Positions 1-7,906 of a stretch of 54,580 nt of DNA are shown piece after piece (position 1 is the stretch's first letter; every line of letters begins with the position of its first letter). The notes below the pieces were generated by a model. That model did not search any database. It was not told the origin of the DNA and saw only the letters and a program-made list of their open reading frames with translations. Position numbers and translations under genes: made by a program. The DNA comes from Streptomyces longispororuber (GTDB lineage: Bacteria; Actinomycetota; Actinomycetes; Streptomycetales; Streptomycetaceae). Where the stretch lies: NCBI RefSeq assembly GCF_024448165.1, contig NZ_JAMOLN010000045.1, positions 1 through 54,580 of the forward strand, given 5' to 3'.

Positions 1-860
1 GCAAGGCCACCGACCTCTACAACGGGGCCAAGGAGAAGCAGAAGAAGCTCGAGAAGGAGATCGGCGAGCTTCAGGACAAGGTCGCCCGGGAGCAGGAGGA
101 GCTCAACACGCTCCGCACCGGCCTCGGTTCGCTCGCCAGCCAGCAGTACCGCTCCGGTGGCATCGACCCCTCCGTCCAGCTCTTCCTCTCCGCCGACCCG
201 GACAGCTATCTCGACAAGGCGTCCACCCTCGACTCGCTGAGCGCCCAGCAGCTGGAGTCGCTGAAGAAGGTCCAGGCGAAGCAGCGCACGCTGGCCCAGG
301 AGCGCGCCGAGGCGTCCGAGAAGCTCCAGGACCTCGCGGACACCCGCACCCAGCTGGGCAAGAAGAAGAAGGAAGTCCAGAAGAAGCTGGGCGAGGCGCA
401 GAAGCTGCTCAACACGCTGACCGCCCAGGAGCGCGCCAAGATGGCCGCCGCCGAGGAGCGTGCCAGCCGCGACTCCGCCGGCCGCGTCGACCTCGGCAAC
501 GAGGTGCCCGCCTCCAAGCGCGGCGCCGCCGCCCTGAGCGCCGCCGCCACCCAGCTCGGCAAGCCCTACGTCTCCGGCGGCACGGGTCCCAACTCCTACG
601 ACTGCTCCGGTCTGACGCAGTGGGCCTACAACCAGGCCGGTGTCGGGATCACCCGCACCACCTACACGCAGCAGAACGACGGCCCGAAGATAGGCATGAG
701 CCAGCTCAAGCCGGGCGACCTCGTCTTCTTCAACAGCCTCGCGCACGTGGGCCTGTACGCCGGAAACGGCCAGGTGCTGCACGCCCCGCACCCCGGCGCC
801 GTCGTCCGCTACGAGTCGATGAGCACCATCGGATCGTTCCAGTTCGGCGTCCGCATCTGA
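1..860 (+). CDS. NlpC/P60 family peptidoglycan hydrolase, 5' end cut by window
   Basis: About 285 C-terminal residues are visible; the reading frame is open to the left edge (codons start at base 3), so the start lies outside. The first ~150 residues are a charged, Lys/Glu/Ala/Gln-rich coiled coil. The last ~110 form an NlpC/P60 (C40) domain with the nucleophile in YDCSGLTQW and the His in AHVGLYAGNG, followed by LHAPHPG. The family are secreted D,L-endopeptidases that cut peptide stems in the wall, as RipA does in mycobacteria. The next gene is a paralogue with the same layout and shares the block QYRSGGIDPS. A strong terminator follows the stop. Function is firm at family level; which bond is cut is not. 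Confidence 0.93.
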   Translation, partial: KATDLYNGAKEKQKKLEKEIGELQDKVAREQEELNTLRTGLGSLASQQYRSGGIDPSVQLFLSADPDSYLDKASTLDSLSAQQLESLKKVQAKQRTLAQERAEASEKLQDLADTRTQLGKKKKEVQKKLGEAQKLLNTLTAQERAKMAAAEERASRDSAGRVDLGNEVPASKRGAAALSAAATQLGKPYVSGGTGPNSYDCSGLTQWAYNQAGVGITRTTYTQQNDGPKIGMSQLKPGDLVFFNSLAHVGLYAGNGQVLHAPHPGAVVRYESMSTIGSFQFGVRI

Positions 861-925
861 TCCTCTTACCAACGGCATCCGGAAACGCGCCCGTTCGGGC
901 GAATTCCGGACCCTGTCGCTGACCC

Positions 926-970
926 CGCGCCCCGCCCGTGACCTGCGTCATAGGCGGGGCGCGCGGTTTT
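926..970 (+). terminator. Rho-independent terminator after first NlpC/P60 gene
   Basis: An 11-bp perfect GC stem (926-936 with 953-963) with a 16-nt loop is followed by CGG and TTTT at 967-970. It separates the two NlpC/P60 paralogues into independent transcripts. Confidence 0.8.
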
Positions 971-988
971 GTGTGCCCCGAACGGTCG

Positions 989-1018
989 TTGGCCGGGCGG
1001 TAGTCGCGCGGCTACTGT
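989..1018 (+). promoter_or_regulatory. Candidate promoter of second NlpC/P60 gene
   Basis: TTGGCC (989-994) and TACTGT (1013-1018) are 18 bp apart and lie just after the upstream terminator, leaving a leader of about 50 nt before the GTG at 1075. The -35 match is only partial, so this is a plausible rather than certain HrdB-type promoter. Confidence 0.35.
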
Positions 1019-1074
1019 CGGCGCGCATTCCCCGGATCACCGGGGCACGTCAGCGGAAGGGAGAGCGGCCACCC

Positions 1075-2109
1075 GTGGGGTCCCATCGCCGTACCGCGCA
1101 CTCCGGGTCAGCAGGATCCGACCGGAGCACGCGCGCAATCGTCCTGACCGTGGCCGTAGCGGGAACGGCGGCCGCACTCGGCGCCGTGCCCGCGGGCGCA
1201 GCCCCGCAGGACAGGCCGGCCGACACCAAGGCCGAGGTGGACCGCCTGTACGAGCAGGCGGAGAAGGCCACCGAGGCGTTCAACAAGGCCGACGAGCGCG
1301 CCGACCGGCTCCGCGAGGAGCTGGCGAAGTCGCAGGACGAAGTGGCCCGGGGGCAGGAGCGCATCAACAAGATGCGGCGGGCGCTCGGCATGGTGGCCGG
1401 CGCCCAGTACCGCTCGGGCGGCATCGATCCCTCGCTCGCCCTGATGCTCTCCTCCGACCCGGACGCCTACCTGGACCGGGCCAGCACCCTCAACCGGCTC
1501 AGCGCCCGGCAGGCCGGCGAGCTCGGCGAACTGCAGGACGCGCAGCGGGAACTGGCCCAGGAGCGGGCCGAGGCACAGCGCAAGCTCACCGAACTGGACG
1601 CGAGCCGCAAGGCCGTCGCCCGGCACAAGCGCAGCGTCGAGGCGAAGCTCGCCAAGGCGCGCAGGCTGCTCAACTCGCTGCCCGGCGCCGAGCGGGCGGC
1701 CTACGACCGGGCCTCGCGCGGTGACGGCCGCCCCGATCTGTCCGGGGCGGGCGCCGCCTCGTCGGCCCGCGCCGCCACGGCCCTCGCCGCCGCCCAGTCC
1801 GCGCTCGGCAAGCCGTACATCTGGGGCGCCAACGGGCCGTCCGGGTTCGACTGTTCGGGCCTGATGCAGTGGTCGTACGCGCAGGCCGGGGTCGGTCTGC
1901 CGCGCACCTCGCAGGCCCAGCGGTACGCGGGCCGCCAGGTCTCCCTGTCGCAGGCGCAGCCGGGCGACCTCGTCGCGTACGGCTCGGACGCCCACCACAT
2001 CGGCATCTACGCGGGCAACGGCCAGGTGATCCACGCGCCGTACCCGGGCGCGCCGGTGCGGTACGACCCGGTCGGCATGATGCCCGTCTCATCCGTGACC
2101 CGGGTCTGA
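1075..2109 (+). CDS. Secreted NlpC/P60 family peptidoglycan hydrolase
   Basis: 344 residues. The GTG at 1075 was chosen because a GGAAGGGAG SD sits 9-10 nt upstream. Residues ~20-42 are a basic-then-hydrophobic signal peptide ending AGAAPQ. Residues ~48-195 are a long coiled coil, then a linker, then the NlpC/P60 domain (~230-344) with Cys260 in FDCSGLMQW, His308 in HHIGIYAGNG and His320 in VIHAPYPG. It is expected to act outside the membrane, trimming peptidoglycan stem peptides during growth or sporulation. It is a tandem paralogue of the gene before it, which points to local duplication, and has its own promoter region behind a terminator. Confidence 0.92.
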   Translation: MGSHRRTAHSGSAGSDRSTRAIVLTVAVAGTAAALGAVPAGAAPQDRPADTKAEVDRLYEQAEKATEAFNKADERADRLREELAKSQDEVARGQERINKMRRALGMVAGAQYRSGGIDPSLALMLSSDPDAYLDRASTLNRLSARQAGELGELQDAQRELAQERAEAQRKLTELDASRKAVARHKRSVEAKLAKARRLLNSLPGAERAAYDRASRGDGRPDLSGAGAASSARAATALAAAQSALGKPYIWGANGPSGFDCSGLMQWSYAQAGVGLPRTSQAQRYAGRQVSLSQAQPGDLVAYGSDAHHIGIYAGNGQVIHAPYPGAPVRYDPVGMMPVSSVTRV

Positions 2110-2131
2110 GGCTCCCTGCGGGGATTCGCCG

Positions 2132-2137
2132 TACGAT
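2132..2137 (+). promoter_or_regulatory. -10 element, probable leaderless start
   Basis: TACGAT ends 7 nt before the ATG at 2145, and no SD precedes that ATG. This spacing puts the transcription start at or next to the A of ATG. No clear -35 is visible. Confidence 0.45.
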
Positions 2138-2144
2138 CAGAAAG

Positions 2145-3350
2145 ATGGCTGGTCGACGGCGTGCGATGAGCAGGGCGGGCTCCTTCGTGGTGCTGGGCGC
2201 CCTGCTCGTCGGGCTTTCCGGGTGCGAGCGCGGCGCCGAGTCGCCCGCCGACCCCCGCACGGCCGCCGTGCAGCGGGTGCTCGACCGGCGGGCGGACGCG
2301 GTCCTGGACGGGGACGCCGGCGCGTACCGGGCGACCGGCGGCGCCGATCCGTACCTGCTCTCCGACCTGGCCGAGGTCCCGCTGAAGTCATGGGAGTACG
2401 AGCTCACGCGGCTCGACGGCCGCGGCTCCCGGATCGGGGCGGAGGCCGAACTGCGCTATCGCGTCGACGGGTACGACGGGGCGCCCGTCGTCGCCGCCCG
2501 CAGACTGACGCTGGAACGCAAGGACGGCGGCTGGCGCGTCGTCGAGGACGAGCCGGTGAACAAGTCGGGGCGGCAGCTGTGGGAGCAGGGCAGGGTGACC
2601 GCCGTGCAGGGGGACCACAGCCTGGTGCTCGGGGTCGGGCAGCAGCGGTCCGTGCTGCGGTCGTACGCGCGGATCGCCGACGACGCGGTGCCCGCCGTCG
2701 TGGACGCCTGGGGCTCGGACTGGGCCCGCGGGGTCGTCGTGCTCGTGCCCGAGTCGCTCGACGGCATGGGGGAGTTGCTGGGGGCGCCCGCCTCCGGCTA
2801 CCAGGGGATCGCGGCCGTCACGACGGGTGAGGCGGGCGGCTCGCGCACGGCCCCGGCGGACCGGGTGATCCTCAACCCCGAGGCGTACGGCGTGCTCGGC
2901 TCCTTCGGCAAGCAGGTCGTCCTCACCCACGAGACCACGCACGTGGCCACCCGCGCCGTGACCTCGGCGGCGACGCCGCTGTGGCTGTCGGAGGGGTACG
3001 CGGACTGGGTGGGCTACCGCGGCACCGGGCGCACGGCGGGGCAGGCGGCGCCCGAACTGCAGCGGTCCGTGCGGGACGGCAGCGCGCCCGCCGAGCTCCC
3101 GGACGACGCCGCCTTCGGGTTCAGCGGTGACGCGGCCGAGCTCGCCCGCGCCTACGAGTCCGGCTGGATGGCCTGCCGGATGATCGCGGACCGCTGGGGC
3201 GAGGAGAAGCTCAAGGCCTTCTACCGGGCCGTCGGCGGGCACCGGCAGCGGACCGGCGCGGTCGAGGGGGCACTGGCGAGCGTGCTCGGGGTCGAGGAGA
3301 AGGACTTCGTGGCGCGCTGGCGGGAGTACGTGCGCTCCGAGCTGGGCTGA
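2145..3350 (+). CDS. Lipoprotein with HExxH metallopeptidase-like domain
   Basis: 401 residues. A signal peptide of about 26 residues ends in the lipobox LSGC (Cys27), so the mature protein should be lipid-anchored on the outer face of the membrane. The N-terminal half resembles a NTF2/lipoprotein-type domain. The C-terminal half carries HETTH (His262-His266) and, 17 residues on, SEGYADW with Glu283: the spacing of a gluzincin (peptidase clan MA). A secreted Zn peptidase is therefore likely, substrate unknown. ATG 2145 sits 7 nt after TACGAT (leaderless); Met8 at 2166 is an alternative. Its stop is only 3 nt from the convergent PadR gene. A role in the cell envelope beside the NlpC/P60 pair is inference. 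Confidence 0.82.
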   Translation: MAGRRRAMSRAGSFVVLGALLVGLSGCERGAESPADPRTAAVQRVLDRRADAVLDGDAGAYRATGGADPYLLSDLAEVPLKSWEYELTRLDGRGSRIGAEAELRYRVDGYDGAPVVAARRLTLERKDGGWRVVEDEPVNKSGRQLWEQGRVTAVQGDHSLVLGVGQQRSVLRSYARIADDAVPAVVDAWGSDWARGVVVLVPESLDGMGELLGAPASGYQGIAAVTTGEAGGSRTAPADRVILNPEAYGVLGSFGKQVVLTHETTHVATRAVTSAATPLWLSEGYADWVGYRGTGRTAGQAAPELQRSVRDGSAPAELPDDAAFGFSGDAAELARAYESGWMACRMIADRWGEEKLKAFYRAVGGHRQRTGAVEGALASVLGVEEKDFVARWREYVRSELG

Positions 3351-3353
3351 GGC

Positions 3354-3881
3354 TCACGCCCCCAGCTGCGTGATCGCCTCCCGCAGCCACGCCCGCTCCG
3401 CCTTCCCCGTCGCCCGCGCCACCCGCAGCATCCCCTGCCGGAACAGGTCGTCGGGCTCCTCCGCACGCACCGGCCTGCCCTCCTCGTCGTAGAAGAAGCT
3501 CGCCGGGGTCTCCAGGAAGTCGAGGCGGCGGCGGAGCACCGCGGCCTGCTCGGCCGGGTCGGCGAGGTGGCGCAGGAACGCGAGCAGCGTGTTGAAGCGC
3601 GTCTGGTCCGTGATCTCGATGTCCTTCGGCGTGCGGAGGCGGTCGAGCAGGGCGGTGCGTCCCGCGTCCGTGAGGGTCAGGACGCGGCGCGGGGCGGCGC
3701 CCGAGCCGGGGGCCGTGTGCTCGTCGAGTTTGCCCGCCTTCACGAGCCGGGTGATCGCCGGATAGAGCGCGCCGTCGCTGACCGGGCGGACGTGGCCGCT
3801 CAGGGACTTGATGCGCTCCTTCAACTCGTAGCCGTGCAGCGGCTGTTCGTAGAGGAAGCCGAGGATCGGCAGCTCCAGCAT
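3354..3881 (-). CDS. PadR family transcriptional regulator
   Basis: 175 residues. The opening MLELPILGFLYEQPLHGYEL is the classic PadR winged-helix start, with DGALYPAITRLVKAGKL as the recognition region. The C-terminal half is the helical dimerisation arm. The start at 3881 is favoured by a GGAG 7 nt upstream and by the family's usual N-terminus; an in-frame start at 3914 is possible. It is divergent from a MATE exporter, and between them lies a 39-bp palindrome. PadR proteins usually repress an adjacent transporter and are released by a small ligand, so this one probably controls itself and the exporter. Confidence 0.9.
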   Translation of the reverse strand: MLELPILGFLYEQPLHGYELKERIKSLSGHVRPVSDGALYPAITRLVKAGKLDEHTAPGSGAAPRRVLTLTDAGRTALLDRLRTPKDIEITDQTRFNTLLAFLRHLADPAEQAAVLRRRLDFLETPASFFYDEEGRPVRAEEPDDLFRQGMLRVARATGKAERAWLREAITQLGA

Positions 3882-3921
3882 GGGCGCTCCGGAGTGGTTG
3901 CGGTGGCCGGTCACGGCATGC

Positions 3922-3960
3922 TACCTCTTTTCGAGGTATCCGATACCTCGAAAAGAGGTA
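3922..3960. promoter_or_regulatory. Double PadR-type operator in divergent intergenic region
   Basis: A perfect inverted repeat of 18-bp arms around CCG. Each arm is itself an inverted repeat TACCTC-N5-GAGGTA, so the site contains two nested operators. It lies between the padR start (3881) and the MATE start (3976) and should cover both promoters. Confidence 0.8.
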
Positions 3961-3975
3961 CCGGCTGGGGAAGGG

Positions 3976-5292
3976 ATGGTGGCCGTGGAGGCCGTCGAAC
4001 ACCGCAGGACACTCGTCGAGCTCGCGCGGCCCGTGTACTTCTCGCTGCTCGCCAACGTGGCGGCAGGGATCATCAACACCCTCTGGGTGGCCCGGCTCGG
4101 CGGGGAGGCCGTCGCCGCGGTCGCCGTCGCGACGAACGTCGAGAACGTGCTGCTCGGCGTCGCCCTGGTCTTCGGCTCCGGCACGACGGTCCTGGTCGCG
4201 CACGCCAGGGGCGCGCAGGACCCCGGCGCGCTGCGGGCCGCGGTGCGCGGCGGCGTGGGGCTGTGCGCGCTGCTCGTGCCCGTCGTCGCGGGCGGTGGCT
4301 GGCTGCTGCGCGAGGACGTCGCACGGCTCGCGCTCGGGGACGGCGGCGGCGCGGTGCGGCTCGCCGTCGCGTACTTCGGCGTCTCCCTGCCGGGCATGGC
4401 CGTCTTCTACGCGCAGCAGCTCGTCGACGGCATCCTCAAGGGCGCGGGCGACACCCGCACCCCGATGCGGCTCGCCCTCCTCACGAACGGCCTGATCCTC
4501 GTCCTGGACCCGCTGCTCATCCGTGGGTACGGGGTGGTGGGCGCGGCCGTCTCGACCGTGGCGGCCCGGCTCGTCGCGCTCGCGGCGGGGCTCCGGGTGC
4601 TGCGGCGCGACCCGCTGCTGGCCGGCGCGGTCGGGGTGGGCAGCCCCTGGGCCGTGGCGCGCACCGGGCTGCCCATGGCCGCCGACTTCACCGTGCGGCA
4701 GACGGGTGCGCTCGCGCTCGTCGCGGTGGTGGCCAGGCTCGGGGTGACGGCCGTCGCCGCGTACGCCGTCGCGTACAAGATCCTCTACGTCGCGACGATG
4801 GCGTTCTATGCGGTGCGCCAGGCCGCCTCCATCCACACCGCCCACCGGCGGGGCGCGGGCCACGACGAGCGCGGCGCCGTCGGCCGGCAGGCGGTCGTGG
4901 TGTCGGGGGCCGTGGGCCTGGTGGCCGCCCTGCTGTTCCTGGCGCTCGCGCCGTGGCTGATGCGGGCGTTCGGGGCACCCCACGACGTGACCGTGGAGGG
5001 CGCGCTGTTCCTGCGCTGCGTCGGCCCGTACCTGGTGCTCCTGGCCGGGTTCATCGCGCTGGGCGGCGTCTTCGAGGGCAGCGGGGGAGCGCCGAAGGTG
5101 CTGCGGGTGACGCTGCTCGGGACGCTCCTCCAACTGCCGTGCGCCGCTTGGCTGTCCGGGCTCTGGGGTCTCGCCGGGGTGTGCGCGGTGATGGGGGCGG
5201 CGATGGCCGTGCAGTGCGGCTGCCTACTGGTCATGGCCCGGCGGGCGGCCGCTCAGGAAGCGGCGCCCACCGACTGGTCACGGGCCGCCTGA
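3976..5292 (+). CDS. MATE family efflux transporter
   Basis: About 438 residues with twelve predicted membrane segments in two similar halves, typical of MATE Na+/H+-coupled drug or metabolite exporters. Recognisable segments include LARPVYFSLLANVAAGIINTLWVARLG near the N-terminus (shown here only as a landmark) and GGVFEGSGGAPKVLR late in the protein. The start is uncertain: GGGGAAGGG directly abuts ATG 3976, while GTG 3985 has better spacing (9 nt). It lies directly downstream of the PadR operator, so it is probably PadR-repressed. The last 40 bp overlap the 3' end of the convergent glycosyltransferase gene. Confidence 0.9.
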   Translation: MVAVEAVEHRRTLVELARPVYFSLLANVAAGIINTLWVARLGGEAVAAVAVATNVENVLLGVALVFGSGTTVLVAHARGAQDPGALRAAVRGGVGLCALLVPVVAGGGWLLREDVARLALGDGGGAVRLAVAYFGVSLPGMAVFYAQQLVDGILKGAGDTRTPMRLALLTNGLILVLDPLLIRGYGVVGAAVSTVAARLVALAAGLRVLRRDPLLAGAVGVGSPWAVARTGLPMAADFTVRQTGALALVAVVARLGVTAVAAYAVAYKILYVATMAFYAVRQAASIHTAHRRGAGHDERGAVGRQAVVVSGAVGLVAALLFLALAPWLMRAFGAPHDVTVEGALFLRCVGPYLVLLAGFIALGGVFEGSGGAPKVLRVTLLGTLLQLPCAAWLSGLWGLAGVCAVMGAAMAVQCGCLLVMARRAAAQEAAPTDWSRAA

Positions 5293-6509
5293 GGGGGCAC
5301 CGGGGTGCGCTCCGCCCGCCTCGGCTCGGTCACCGTCGCCCGCCACAGCCGGCGGCAGGCGCTCAGCGTCGCCACGACCAGCAGGCCGTTGCGCACCAGG
5401 AGCAGCGTCACGCCGAGCCAGTCGCTGGCGACGACGTGCGAGAACCAGACGGGGAACTCCAGGAACGTCACGAACGTCGCCGCGAGCACCAGCCACACCG
5501 GCAGCGTCATCCGGCTCTCCCGGAACAGCAGGCACACGGCGGCGAGCCCGACCAGCCACAGCATGTACTGCGGACTGATCACCCGGCTCGTCGTCGTGAA
5601 CAGCAGCACCGCCGTCAGCGCCGCGTCGGCGAGCGTGCCGGACCCCCAGGCGCGCGCCCTGAGCCGCCACAGCACCAGCCAGCCGAACGCCAGCGCCGTG
5701 AGCCCCTGCGCGAGGGCGCTGACCAGATCGACGTACGGACCGAGGAACTCGACCGAGCCGTAGTTCAGCTGCACCGTGCCCGACCAGCCGAACTGCCGCG
5801 CCACGTGGAAGACCAGCGACCCCAGCGACTCGACCTCCGTGCCCCGGTCCTTCTGGAACGTCAGGAAGGCCATGGCGCCCGGCATCGCGATCGTGAAAGC
5901 GACCAGGAGCCCGCCGGCCGTCAGCGCCGCCGCGCCCCACGACTCCCGGGTGGCCCGGCCCCGCCGCATTCCGACGAGCAGCAGCGCCGGCCACACCTTG
6001 AGCATCGCGCCGATCGCGGCCAGCACGCCCGCCGCCTTCGGATGCCGGGCGGCGGCGAGCAGCGCGGCGGCCGCGACGGCGGTGACCATCACGTCGTAGC
6101 GGGCGTACACCGTCTGCCCCAGCAGCGGCAGTCCGACCACCCAGACCCACACGCCGCGCCGCGACTTGTCCTGCCGGTCGGCGACGTACAGCAGCATCAG
6201 GAAGACGGCGGCGTCGGCGAGGAAGGCCAGCAGGAAGAACGCGTGCGCGTACGACAGGAACGGCAGCAGCACGGGAGAGAGGATCGCGACCGCCGCGGCC
6301 GGCGGGTACTGCCACGTCACGTCGTCCAGCGGGAACGTTCCGGTGCGCAGCACGTCGAACCAGCCGTGGTAGATCACGGACACGTCGCTGGTCACGTCGG
6401 GGCCCGGGACCACGACGACCTTGAAGACGCACAGCAGGAGCAGGGTCCTGGTCAGGGCCCAGGTGATCAGGAGCGCTGCGGGATTTCGCGTCTTCATTCG
6501 AGCCATCAT
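5253..6509 (-). CDS. GT87-like polyprenol-phosphate-mannose-type membrane glycosyltransferase
   Basis: About 418 residues with roughly ten hydrophobic segments. The first extracytoplasmic loop after TM1 holds PGPDVTSDVSVIYHGWFDVL and, slightly on, WQYPPAAA, which resembles the GT-C acidic loop of DUF2029/GT87 mannosyltransferases that use lipid-linked mannose. SPQYMLWLVGL late in the protein also fits. Start at 6509; 6506 and 6497 are in-frame Met alternatives, and none has a strong SD. It is divergent from a GT4 glycosyltransferase of the PimB type, so a role in lipomannan or PIM-type glycolipid synthesis is plausible but inferred. Confidence 0.75.
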   Translation of the reverse strand: MMARMKTRNPAALLITWALTRTLLLLCVFKVVVVPGPDVTSDVSVIYHGWFDVLRTGTFPLDDVTWQYPPAAAVAILSPVLLPFLSYAHAFFLLAFLADAAVFLMLLYVADRQDKSRRGVWVWVVGLPLLGQTVYARYDVMVTAVAAAALLAAARHPKAAGVLAAIGAMLKVWPALLLVGMRRGRATRESWGAAALTAGGLLVAFTIAMPGAMAFLTFQKDRGTEVESLGSLVFHVARQFGWSGTVQLNYGSVEFLGPYVDLVSALAQGLTALAFGWLVLWRLRARAWGSGTLADAALTAVLLFTTTSRVISPQYMLWLVGLAAVCLLFRESRMTLPVWLVLAATFVTFLEFPVWFSHVVASDWLGVTLLLVRNGLLVVATLSACRRLWRATVTEPRRAERTPVPPQAARDQSVGAAS

Positions 6510-6575
6510 GCCTGGGAGGACTGTGCGGTGGCCATGGAGCCAGGCGGCGTGGCGCGTTCCGGGGAGTCGGTTCGG

Positions 6576-6581
6576 TACTGT
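6576..6581 (+). promoter_or_regulatory. -10 element, probable leaderless start of GT4 gene
   Basis: TACTGT ends 8 nt before ATG 6590, with no SD in between, consistent with a leaderless transcript. Confidence 0.45.
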
Positions 6582-6589
6582 CTGCGGCG

Positions 6590-7741
6590 ATGCACAAGAC
6601 ACCGAAGACCCTGCTCGTCACGAACGACTTTCCGCCCCGCCCCGGTGGCATCCAGGCGTTCCTGCACAACATGGCGCTGCGCCTGGACCCCGAGCGGCTC
6701 GTCGTCTACGCGTCCACGTGGAAGCGGAGCAAGGAGGGCATCGAGGCGACCGCCGCCTTCGACGCCGAGCAGCCGTTCACGGTCGTACGCGACCGTACGA
6801 CGATGCTGCTGCCGACGCCGCGCGTGACCCGGCGCGCGGTGGGCCTCCTGAAGGAGCACGGCTGTACGTCGGTGTGGTTCGGGGCGGCCGCTCCGCTGGG
6901 GCTGATGGGGGGCGCGCTGCGCAAGGCGGGCGCGCAGCGGATCGTCGCGACGACGCACGGGCACGAGGCGGGGTGGGCGCAGCTGCCCGCCTCGCGTCAA
7001 CTGCTGCGCAGGATCGGCGAGTCGACCGACACCGTCACGTACCTGGGCGAGTACACGCGGTCCCGGATCGCGGCGGCGCTGACGCCCGCCGCGGCGGAGC
7101 GCATGGCCCAACTTCCGCCGGGGGTCGACGAGAAGACGTTCCACCCCGGGTCGGGCGGCGACCTGGTCCGGGCGCGGCTCGGGCTCTCGGAGCGGCCGGT
7201 GGTCGTCTGCGTCTCGCGGCTCGTGCCGCGCAAGGGCCAGGACACGCTGATCCTGGCGATGCCGCGGATCCTGGCGGCGGTGCCGGACGCGGTGCTGCTC
7301 GTCGTCGGCGGCGGGCCGTACGAGAAGGAGCTGCGCAAGCTGGCCGTGGAGACCGGGGTCGCGGACTCCGTGCGCTTCACCGGGGCCGTGCCGTGGGCGG
7401 AGCTGCCCGCGCACTACGGGGCCGGGGACGTGTTCGCGATGCCGTGCCGGACGCGGCGCGGCGGGCTCGACGTGGAGGGGCTCGGCATCGTCTACCTGGA
7501 GGCCTCCGCGACCGGGCTGCCGGTCGTGGCCGGTGACTCCGGTGGGGCGCCGGACGCGGTGCTGGACGGGGAGACCGGGTGGGTCGTCCGGGGCGGGTCC
7601 GCGGAGGATGCGGCGGACCGGGTCGTCGCGTTGCTGCTGGATCCGGAGTTGCGGCGGCGGATGGGGGAGCGCGGCCGCGCGTGGGTGGAGGAACGGTGGC
7701 GGTGGGATCTGTTGGCGGAGCGGTTGCGGGAGCTGCTCTAG
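6590..7741 (+). CDS. Glycosyltransferase family 4, PimB-like
   Basis: 383 residues with a GT-B fold. The N-terminal acceptor domain opens TLLVTNDFPPRPGGIQAFL, the GGIQ glycine loop seen in PimB/MgtA mannosyltransferases. The C-terminal GDP-sugar domain has VSRLVPRKGQDTLI, VVGGGPYE and the EX7E motif in EGLGIVYLE followed by ATGLPVVAGDSGG. Homologues add GDP-mannose to phosphatidylinositol mannosides or related glycolipids at the cytoplasmic membrane face. ATG 6590 lies 8 nt after a TACTGT element. A Streptomyces-type repeat hairpin lies after the stop. Exact acceptor cannot be read from sequence. Confidence 0.85.
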   Translation: MHKTPKTLLVTNDFPPRPGGIQAFLHNMALRLDPERLVVYASTWKRSKEGIEATAAFDAEQPFTVVRDRTTMLLPTPRVTRRAVGLLKEHGCTSVWFGAAAPLGLMGGALRKAGAQRIVATTHGHEAGWAQLPASRQLLRRIGESTDTVTYLGEYTRSRIAAALTPAAAERMAQLPPGVDEKTFHPGSGGDLVRARLGLSERPVVVCVSRLVPRKGQDTLILAMPRILAAVPDAVLLVVGGGPYEKELRKLAVETGVADSVRFTGAVPWAELPAHYGAGDVFAMPCRTRRGGLDVEGLGIVYLEASATGLPVVAGDSGGAPDAVLDGETGWVVRGGSAEDAADRVVALLLDPELRRRMGERGRAWVEERWRWDLLAERLRELL

Positions 7742-7791
7742 CGCTTCCGCTTCTGCCGGGTGTCGCGTCGTGGGCGGGTGCGGGCCGGTGG

Positions 7792-7849
7792 GGCTTCTCG
7801 CGCAGTTCCCCGCGCCCCTGAAGGGGCGCGGGGAACTGCGCGACCAGCC
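7792..7849. repeat. Large intergenic palindrome, Streptomyces-type repeat, bidirectional terminator
   Basis: An 18-bp perfect stem (7801-7818 with 7823-7840) around TGAA extends, after two mismatches, to 27 positions on each side (7792-7849). It sits between convergent genes ending at 7741 and 7907. I recall closely similar palindromes at many intergenic sites in Streptomyces chromosomes; here it could end transcripts from both sides. Confidence 0.7.
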
Positions 7850-7906
7850 ACGACGAGAGCCGCGGGGGCCCGCCGGGGCGTAAGTGCCGCGGCGGATGTC
7901 ACCCGG

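Noticed and set aside
861..1074. Possible ydaO (c-di-AMP) riboswitch before the second NlpC/P60 gene
   Set aside because: Streptomyces wall-hydrolase genes often have one, but the conserved blocks are not seen here; only a terminator and a plausible promoter are present.
3567..6827. Very long plus-strand reading frame (1086 codons)
   Set aside because: It crosses padR, MATE and the GT87-like gene; the translation is Arg/Ala/Gly-rich with no motif. It is a shadow typical of GC-rich DNA.
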